In this document: piece by piece, positions 56,849 through 64,000 of the stretch
How the letters are laid out: each line of letters opens with the position of its first letter
Position numbering within the stretch: the first letter of the stretch is position 1
Notes under the pieces: generated by a model
The model's database searches: none
The model's input: the letters and a program-made list of their open reading frames with translations, nothing else
What the model was told of the DNA's origin: nothing
Position numbers and translations under genes: made by a program
Assembly (NCBI GenBank): GCA_963693315.1
Contig: OY856187.1
Span: 382,951,711-383,015,710, forward strand
Length of the DNA stretch: 64,000 nucleotides
Source of the DNA: Diogma glabrata
Taxonomy: Eukaryota > Arthropoda > Insecta > Diptera > Cylindrotomidae
Direction of reading: 5' to 3'

Positions 56849-57189
56849 GTAAGAGATTATTGTAAACTTTATTGGAGTAGAGTATTTTTTTTCACTGGAT
56901 ACAATATTTAAATGAATCAAACGTTTTGAGTTAAGAACTTTTTTCCGGAGAGAAACCAATTGCAATTTTTTATAAAATGGGAATCCAAATTTACGACTTA
57001 TTCGAATTTTGTACCATTTGAGCGGTAAAGTACACACAAGAACAACAAATTTAGAATTCTTTAAACCGATTTTTTGTCATATATGTTTCATAAGGAAACA
57101 AAGTGTCATAAAGCTGGGTGCTGAAATTACTGTAATTTCATTTCATTTCATCTCTCTTGGATGAAGGCGTCTTACTCTCAACAGTGAGG

Positions 57190-58349
57190 TCCAGAAGCGC
57201 GACTTTTGCTGATGGTCTAAGAAAATCTCCAGTTGAGGTGCGCACTAACTCCTAACGTACCTGGCCATCACTAAATATTTTTACTTCTTTCACAAGTCCA
57301 AGAATTAGGTTTCGAACCGTCTATTATTAGAATAACATCTTCTATTGCAATAGGCTTCACTCTTTCAAACCATTTAGTTCGCCTTGATATAGAATCCATA
57401 TACTTTTTTATCCACCGCTGCCAGAATTGCTGAGTAATTTTTTGGGAAATATTCCAATATTACCAAATGATTTCCCAAAGGATTATGAAGCCTTGAAGCA
57501 GGAAGATGTAGGGTGTCAGGTTTTCGTTTGTATTTGATTCGATAGAAACATATGTTAGAGGTCTTGTCATTCACCACGTTTTCAATTTCTGTCAGGCAAC
57601 ACTTCAGGAACTCATCATTTGGCCGCTTTGACGACAACACAGCTGAGAGATTAGTTTTGATTTATAGTACTAGTCTCTCCCACGCACCTCCCATGTTTGG
57701 CCTGCCTGGTGGCACGAAGTTCCACTTGATGATCACTTTTGGTTGCAGCTCAGTTGTTACAAGCTCTTTCAGCTCGGTGCAAGTTACTCGAAAATTGGTC
57801 GAGTTATCGCTGAACCTTTCAATTGAGGTTCCTCTTCTTGCGATAAAAATGCGTAATGAACGAGTTGGTGCTCATTGAATAAGGACTTCAGTATGGACTG
57901 CCCGCACGGTCATACATCCAAATAAAGCACCCCACCGTTTCTCGAATCTTCTACCAGCTGCTACTTCCATCAGTTGGAAATAGTCAACATTGACGTAAGA
58001 GAATAGGTGGGAAAAAACTAGACAGCCTCGTCTTTGGTAAAACTACCATGTCCGGGATGTTTGGTGTTGCTTTTTCATTCTTACATCTCTGACAGCAGTG
58101 AGGGATATTTTTGATTGCTGTACGTAGTTTAGGTATCGATAATGTTTACCTCGATTCTTTAATCACAGTTCCATTATTACCATGGAGAAAGTGTTGATGA
58201 TAGTGTTCAATGATCATCATAGTGATTCGATGATTTTTCGGTAGTATTATTGAGTTTCTGGTGTCGAACGAGATGTAGTTTACATTTTGGAGTTTTCCTC
58301 TCATCCGCAGAATCCGATTTTCATCTAGAAATTGTGACAGTTTATACAT
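57190..58349 (-). pseudogene. BEL/Pao integrase
   Basis: 58349-58146: L-R-M-R-G-K-L, I-I-L-P-K-N-H-R, H-Y-H-Q-H-F-L-H-G (zinc-binding entry). About 58120-58050: I-P-H-C-C-Q-R-C-K, the C-x2-C partner. About 57730-57660: K-W-N-F-V-P-P-G and N-M-G-G-A-W-E-R-L-V with the catalytic glutamate. 57640-57374: E-I-E-N-V-V-N-D. About 57390-57340: R-R-T-K-W-F-E-R-V-K-P-I, the C-terminal domain, fading out near 57190. Several stops and frameshifts; the two catalytic aspartates of the core are not clearly readable. Confidence 0.88.
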
Positions 58350-58499
58350 TGTCCTGGATTTATGAATTTAAACGTTTCAAATGAGAAGACAGATTTCACT
58401 ACCTTATTCATCGCGCTGGGTCGACCGATACAACTCATATTCAGCCGTTTCTATTCCACCGTCTGTAAATGTGACAGACCAAACACTCGTAAAACATAG

Positions 58500-59190
58500 A
58501 CCTGACAATTTGCTAAACGCTTCCATTTAGAGAATCTTGTTTGATCAGGCACGGCGATGACTTCGTCTTATTTGTGATGAAATATTTGACGTTTTTTTTT
58601 TTCAGAGAAATCAGCTGAATCTGCGAGTGTTTTTCCACAGACCATTCAGACTCAAGTTTGCATAAGAATGGAGGACCTGCAAACCATCTGCTCGTCAATG
58701 AAACTTCTGGCTCGTTTTCAGTTGTATCGGAACTCTTTCTACAATCTGTTGAATTTAATATTTCTCCAACTCTGTGTGCAAAGAATTTCTGAAACTTTCG
58801 GTTTTGTGATCACAACCAACACGAGACGTTCATTTAGTCAGATCAAAAAACCCGTTGCGCAATATTGATTGCATGAACAGTCATAAAGCTATTTCTAAAG
58901 CAAACTCCCAATACAGCAGCTTGCAGCTCCAGATGAGGTATGGAAAAAAGAATTTCTTGATGCTCAGTCAGGGCAACTAGTCCGGTTGTTATTGTGTCCC
59001 CACTGGTTATTCGAAAATACGCCACTGCTGCAAAGGTGTTATCACTCGCGTCGACAGAGACATGGAGTGGAGTTCGATATCATTTTCTCCTGGTGTAGCC
59101 TTGGTTGCAATTTAGGATCTTGGAACATTGATTTCTTCAAGGGCTGACAACAACTGTGTACATTTCTGCCATTTTGCAAACTTTCTGTCA
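58500..59190 (-). pseudogene. BEL/Pao RNase H
   Basis: On the minus strand near 59070-59000: L-H-V-S-V-D-A-S-D-N-T-F-A-A-V-A-Y-F-R, including the first RNase H aspartate. Then come I-P-H-L-E-L-Q-A-A-V-L-G (catalytic glutamate block, 59025-58843) and, after stops and frameshifts, R-W-F-A-G-P-P-F-L (about 58690), the linker that follows RNase H in this group. Confidence 0.87.
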
Positions 59191-59229
59191 TGGATTGTTT
59201 CAACCCAATCAACTGATGATTTCCATATC

Positions 59230-60149
59230 TATTGCAGGCGGATATACCCATAGACTAAATGCTATGAGACCAAGAGGATCATAAATAAGTATTAACGTTC
59301 TTAGTACCTCTCTTCGTAGACTTTCTTCTTTCGTTAAAAATGTCGGTACCAATGCGATCGTTCTGGCGTTTCACTTCATCCCAAGCATTTTGGCAGAATC
59401 AATCGCGTCACTGCTGAACGTTAGATTTTTACCTTCCTGACATTTCTCTTTGCCCAACTCAGTAAGAACAGCGGTTGGATTAAAATCCAGTTTTGTATAT
59501 GAATGCCGCCTTTGGAATGGATGAACATTATCTCTTTGGCTGTTGCGATCGCTTCTTCTTCGATGTCGAAACTGTTCAACCAATCGTCCACATAGTGATG
59601 CTCCTGGATTGTCATTTATGCTCTCAGAAACTGTTCACCATATTCAGATGCGTTCTTGTTTTTGGCGTCCTACGCTATGCACGATGCTCCAAACATCGTC
59701 TTCGGTGTTTACTGCAACCTGGTGAAACATGTGTTTGATGTCACCACATACTGTCACCTTTCGCTCTCTGAATTTGTACAGTATGGTAGTTTGCAACGTC
59801 AGGATACTCCGATACTCCATTGACAGTAGTAGCAGCATCCCAAACAATTCTAACCCTTTGGGGCTTATTTGGATTAGCAAATATCGGGAGATAGCATATT
59901 TTTTGTATCATAACTTGCTCTTCGGTCTTTGCTTCAACGAGATATATTCTTCGATCATTGCCCCTAGTTTCTTGGCCAAAGCTGGACCTTTCTTCATCTT
60001 CTGCTATTGGGAAGTATGATTTTGTCATACCGCCAAACCAAAGATGTTTCAACTCTTGTTTCTTTTCGTACCAATGTGGTCTCAAGAATCTTCCACACAC
60101 GTTCTCATTCCTTGACTCCAGTAGCTTTTCAGGTCTCTTAACTCCTTAA
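59230..60149 (-). pseudogene. BEL/Pao reverse transcriptase
   Basis: 60100-59741: C-Y-L-P-I-F-A-N-P-N-K-P, R-V-R-I-V-W-D-A-A, V-N-G-V-S (fingers/palm start). 59880-59644: R-E-R-K-V-T-V-C-G-D-I-K-H-M-F-H-Q-V, the catalytic-aspartate block (motif A, G-D-I). 59615-59421: H-H-Y-V-D-D-W-L-N-S-F, catalytic motif C, then E-I-M-F-I-H-S-K-G-G. About 59320-59260: L-I-L-I-Y-D-P-L-G-L-I. All catalytic aspartates can be read, but in at least three frames, so no active enzyme is encoded. Confidence 0.9.
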
Positions 60150-60154
60150 ATCCT

Positions 60155-60641
60155 TCACCAATAGATGGAGATCTTCTTTTTAACTGCAATCGCACAAGTG
60201 ATTGCTAAGTGGTCCGGAGATTTTTCAACCCAAGCGTGTTTTTGTTGCAACGGGTTCTCCCCAACGTCCTTCTCTAACTTTGGTAAACAGAGTTGCCAGT
60301 GTTGTAGACCGATCAGTCTAGTTGGTACTGCTCTTTCATACTGCAGCAAATCGGTAAGTTTCTTGGATATTCGTGTTTCGTTTTATTTCTCAGTTTCTTC
60401 ACTGACTGGATGATGAACAGTTCTTACATCCGATATTTAAAATTTTTGGACTGTTGAGATGAACGCCGGAGATGGAAAAACATACTTTCCTTCTATTGGT
60501 CTCTATGCAGGTGTTTCCCGTCCACTTTAAACATAAACTCTCTGGAGATCCATCAAACTTAAGTGAACTTGCAATGCTATCTTCAAGGAGTGGTAACACA
60601 ACCCCTTCGTCCAGAAAATCGTCCATCCTATGCAACACCAC
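60155..60641 (-). pseudogene. BEL/Pao aspartic-protease-like region (DUF1758 type)
   Basis: 60641-60399 contains L-C-L-K-W-T-G-N and F-S-I-S-G-V, and 60349-60155 contains L-I-G-L-Q-H-W-Q-L-C-L-P and H-A-W-V-E-K. These are landmarks of the protease-like domain that precedes RT in BEL/Pao polyproteins. A frameshift near 60400 separates the two parts. The catalytic D-S/T-G lies upstream in sequence I could not align with confidence. Confidence 0.75.
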
Positions 60642-60693
60642 TGGTATGATACAAAAAAGAACGTTGCATTTCTTCGGCAGATATGTATTCAGG

Positions 60694-61349
60694 TTAACCA
60701 GTTTTTACGACATCAGTTGGTTGCTCGATACTAGAGGTTGGTTTCTGCGGTACGTCCTTGTGGTGTAATGGATGATGCCTTTGAGTACAACCGTTGATGT
60801 TGCATATTTTGATCTTATCACATATTCGTATGACATAATAACCTAGACAATAGATATAAAGTTTCAGATTATTCACCATTTGACATCGTTTACTTCGTCG
60901 ATAAGAAATAAATTTAGGACAATCATGAGGACGGTGTCCATTTTTTTGACAAACTCCCCACACAAAGATAGGTTCAGATGCACTTGTAAAATTTGTGGAT
61001 GTGGAGTGATTGCTTCGGTTTCTTGTATGTCCAGCATTAGTTTTCTTCGGAATTTTAGGAAACGGACCCGCAAAAATTGTTACAATTCTGACATGTTGCA
61101 ATAACTAATCGAAGAAAACGCCCAAGTCATGTGATATTGAAAGCACCACGTAAATTGGTTTCTAGAATTAAGAGCCTTGCAACGTAGAGACGATAATAGA
61201 TATTTGGAACAGAGTACTGTGTCGAACTTGTCCTTCGATACAAATTGTGGGAACTTCCGATATCCCGAGAACGACTCGGGCCGGGAAAAAAAATGAAACC
61301 GTTTGTTAACGTGGTTACAAGGTTGCACTGACCTTGCACCTGTTGGCAA
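60694..61349 (-). pseudogene. BEL/Pao gag C-terminus with zinc fingers
   Basis: 61349-61080 ends a Gag capsid-like part (F-V-S-K-D-K-F-D-T, Y-L-L-S-S-L-R-C-K-A-L-N). After a frameshift 61101-60694 has the BEL-type cysteine/histidine array: C-Q-K-N-G-H-R-P-H-D-C-P-K-F, then I-Y-C-L-G-Y, C-D-K-I-K-I-C and C-T-Q-R-H-H-P-L-H-H. The first cysteine of the leading knuckle is lost (W-G-V-C) and other positions are altered. Such knuckles bind element RNA. Confidence 0.85.
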
Positions 61350-62472
61350 GAAAAATAAAAGACACTTAGGTATTGTGGGGCGTGCGTTTTTTCGTTAGAT
61401 CCTCTAAAAACTTGATTAGGTTTACTTTTATATTTCTAGAACTGTGTTTTTAGAATATTTTATGGTAAAGTAGTACAAACTGTGTAAAAATTTAAATTGA
61501 TTTTAATCGGTAGCAAACCATCAGAGTTTTGATTAAGATGAACCACATTTTTTTAACTTATCCGCCGAAACAAAACCGAAGGCCATACATGGATCTAACA
61601 ATCTTAAAAATAAAAAATATTACTTCAGAACAAATATACATATTCACTTAACAAAAATTTCTTGACTTTTTAAAAAATAAGCTTTTCTAAGATTTCCTCA
61701 GTCTCCCTTTATCGTCAATCTGTTTTTCATACAATTTTCTTCTAAAAAAAATTTAAAAAAATGTATATAGTCCATTAAAAAAGCAAAATAATCTCTTATT
61801 TTTCTGTTTATTTTTTTATTCATAAATATGGAAATTTTTTCAAAAGAAATATTTAATGTTTTTAAATGTTTTTTTTGATTGATCTTAAGGAACGTAACAA
61901 GAACAACAAAATTTCAATGAAAACTGAAAAGCAACTCAAAAAGTTGAAATTATTTTTTGTTCAAAGATATCTCAAGAATTATTTGAATACTTAAAATTTA
62001 ATTTTTGTTTTTTTTTTTGCAAAAATGAAAAAAGTTAATTAAAAATCATATTTAGATAAATAGAACGAGCTATACTGAATATATATTTGACTATTATCAT
62101 TTTACAAAAAGTTTCTAAAACCTAAGTAAATATTATTGTGTTTTAATACAATTTTTGTATATTTAGTTTTTCTTATTTAGATTGAAAATTGGAAGAATTA
62201 AATATTTACAAACTTGGTAATCCTTGTGGTAGTTTATTTGCCAATTCCAAATTTGTGCCACTACAAAACAATGTCATTGTTCAAAATTCACAATTTCGGC
62301 CGAATATGACGCAAAATATATTGACCAAACTAAACATAGATTTTTACAATTTCCCCTACACCGCATAGATATTATCCCCCTAGAAACGCACTCTGTTGGA
62401 ATATACTGAATTCTTAAAATTATTAAAAACCTTAAACTCCAACTTTCATCAAAAATGGATACCGAACACCGT
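61350..62472. other. A+T-rich stretch after the BEL/Pao element
   Basis: May hold the 5' LTR and leader of the BEL/Pao element or intron sequence of the host gene. I found no direct-repeat partner near 56850-57190 and no next exon of the host gene. Confidence 0.4.
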
Positions 62473-62640
62473 GCGTTCCTGATAATGGAACATCCTAGGA
62501 GTCGCGTGCCTTAAGATGATTCCAACTAGTCTCAGTCTGTGAGTTCGAATATGTTTCCTCAGCCAATCGCGAATGTTGAATTGAAGAGGAACCACGACCA
62601 TCACCATCACCACATCAAATATAATTATGTATTACGTTAA
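62473..62640. repeat. Dispersed repeat B, copy 2
   Basis: Shorter relative of 49535-49775 (see there); includes a CCATCACCATCACCACATCA run just before the AATATAATTAT block. Confidence 0.7.
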
Positions 62641-63139
62641 AAAAATTTCTCTTCTTGGTATTTTTTTCTATCGAAAATCACATCTCGGGTGGAATCGACA
62701 TTATTTATATTTTTATAAAACTTATACGCAATCCTTTTTATCTGGGTGCATGGTTTGGACGGAGTAGAGAATTCGAAATTCTAAGTTCAAGACGTGCTAA
62801 CTGGGTAACACTGACAGAATTAGGTTGTAGTAGTTGAAAGGGGTTGAGTAAATGCTGCTTATACTCAATGATTCTACATCATGACGTATCATTTGCGCCC
62901 CAAAGCCAATGCAGTTCAAGCATCTATTTTACACGTTAAGGGCGGCTTGGAGCGGGTGTCTGTTTTAAAAACCTTGAGAAAAAAACGAATTCGAAAACTT
63001 GTTTTAGGTTGAAGGCTAACTACCATTTTCGTTAAAAAAAACAATTTATTATGAACTCTGAGCACTGGCTTCGGATCATAACGAAGTTATCACAAGAACG
63101 ACTGTGGAAACTGTAACCGGATTACGATTTAAAAATGAA
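62641..63139. other. Unassigned stretch
   Basis: Mixed composition, no recognisable domain. Could be the 5' UTR side of the LINE that follows. Confidence 0.35.
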
Positions 63140-63640
63140 AACTTGAAACATGCTTAGCCTAAGAAGACCAAAACCCAAAAACCAAGTTGATAGCTACACG
63201 CTGCATATTGTTGCATTACAAGAGTTGAGAAGCTCAGAGAGTGATCCATGAAACTATTTGAGATTAATATTACATAAATATTACGTGTGATTGTCTCAAT
63301 TACATCGTTCTATAATTGCAGAGTTGTTGAATGTTTTCGCTCTGTCGAGCTGGCTATGATCTATGATCTAGTTATTTCTAGAACTTTCCTCCCTCACAAG
63401 AGAATACACAAAGCAACGTGGAAATCAAATTACGGCAGAACAGAAAATGAAATCAAACACGTGATAATCTTAAAAAAAACTCTACAAGTGCAACTAACAT
63501 TCATCTTTAATTACAAGTGCAAATTGTCACCTGAATTCAATACATTAAATAGTCAAAGAAAAACGTGTGCTAGAATGTCGACGCATTCGGAAAAGGCAAA
63601 AATCTTAGCTGACCATTTCCGATTTGTCTGAATAGGCGTT
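63140..63640 (+). pseudogene. LINE AP-endonuclease remnant (RTE-like)
   Basis: At about 63190-63240 the plus strand reads L-H-I-V-A-L-Q-E-L-R-S, the second catalytic block (normally I-x-x-L-Q-E-I/T-R) of an AP-type LINE endonuclease. After a deletion of the middle, 63350-63470 reads Y-D-L-V-I-S-R-T-F-L-P-H-K-R-I-H-K-A-T-W and then G-R-T-E-N-E-I-K-H-V-I-I. The family has N-Q-I-D-H-V here, so the catalytic D-H is changed to K-H. An open tail to 63631 ends K-A-K-I-L-A-D-H-F. Decayed first half of a LINE of the same general type as 14390-16170. Confidence 0.85.
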
Positions 63641-64000
63641 AATAGATTCGTCTCGTAAAAAAAAACTAATTTGACCGAAAAAATTCAATAAGTAGTTTTT
63701 CATGAGATATCACCATACAAAGTTTCGCGAAAATCGGGAAAAATCAAAAAAGGAGTCAAATTCAAAAATTCACAGCTCTTTCATTTTTTATCCGATATGC
63801 GTCAACAGTTTATCGTTGGAAAGGTAATTTAGTCTACTTTAAGATAAATTATTCAAAATTTATTGTTGCCTAACGAAAGGTGGTCAAAATGTGATTTTTA
63901 ATATATTTTCACCCTTCGGCTCAAAACCTTACCTTTAATTTTTTTTTTTTTAAGGGTCAACAAATTACCTATTCAACGTGAATTTCATCACGGTTTCTTG
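63641..64000. other. Unassigned end of window
   Basis: A+T-rich. AAAGTTTCGCGAAAATCGGG and a poly-T run near 63938 resemble non-coding transposon sequence, but no pair was found. Confidence 0.35.

Larger units (their letters stand above)
57190..61349 (-). mobile_element. BEL/Pao LTR retrotransposon, decayed
   Basis: Gag end, zinc fingers, protease-like domain, RT, RNase H and integrase follow each other on the minus strand in BEL/Pao order over about 4.2 kb, with many frameshifts and stops (listed separately). I could not identify LTRs at either side, and the N-terminal Gag is missing or unreadable, so the true ends are uncertain. It lies antisense to and downstream of the host gene exons, probably in an intron. 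Confidence 0.92.

Overview
The window is a piece of an insect (arthropod) nuclear genome. It is strongly A+T-rich throughout. The only host coding sequence I can read is split by 61-86 bp introns. Nearly everything else recognisable is the remains of eukaryotic transposons: LTR retrotransposons of the Ty3/Gypsy and BEL/Pao types, LINEs, a Helitron, two Tigger/pogo elements, a hAT element, foldback elements and several MITEs. I see no bacterial operons, rRNA genes, functional tRNA genes or CRISPR arrays. I cannot name the species.

Layout. 1-1.6 kb: A+T-rich, nothing recognised. 1.6-4.7 kb: decayed Gypsy gag, dispersed repeat 'A' split by a 1.24 kb element with 36-bp terminal inverted repeats (TIRs), then ~48-bp tandem repeats. 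7.9-8.45 kb: TTAA-flanked MITE. 9.67-10.84 kb: element with ~190-bp TIRs. 14.4-16.2 kb: minus-strand LINE abutting a decayed minus-strand Gypsy element (16.2-19.2 kb), itself interrupted by a palindromic MITE. 19.98-22.25 kb: Tigger-like element directly abutting the helicase end of a minus-strand Helitron remnant (22.25-23.9 kb). 24.3-27.15 kb: tandem array of a ~620-bp unit, one unit carrying a LINE 3' end with a target-site duplication. 31.34-35.79 kb: 4.45 kb Tigger element with TIRs, TA duplication and a nearly complete but broken transposase. 39.4-40.7 kb: 1.3 kb palindrome. 43.44-48.10 kb: foldback element whose arms are arrays of a ~148-bp repeat, with a 2.73 kb hAT-type element nested in it (14-bp TIRs, 8-bp target duplication), which in turn holds rearranged LINE fragments. 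49.5-53.4 kb: repeat 'B', hairpins, a tRNA-derived SINE head and repeat 'A' copy 2. 55.98-56.85 kb: five consecutive exons of a host gene. 57.2-61.35 kb: antisense BEL/Pao element, just downstream of the last visible exon. 62.5-63.6 kb: repeat 'B' copy 2 and a LINE endonuclease remnant.

The single host gene encodes a cysteine-rich, probably secreted or membrane-tethered arthropod protein. Five exons join in phase without stops. Upstream and downstream exons lie outside the window or in sequence I could not recognise. All transposon proteins seen carry stops, frameshifts or deletions, so none of the elements looks autonomous now. The most notable structures are the three-level nest at 43.4-48.1 kb, the Tigger-Helitron junction at 22.25 kb, and a 61-bp insertion with 9-bp flanking repeats in the Tigger transposase next to its first catalytic aspartate. 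I found nothing that supports a new functional system beyond these mobile-element structures.
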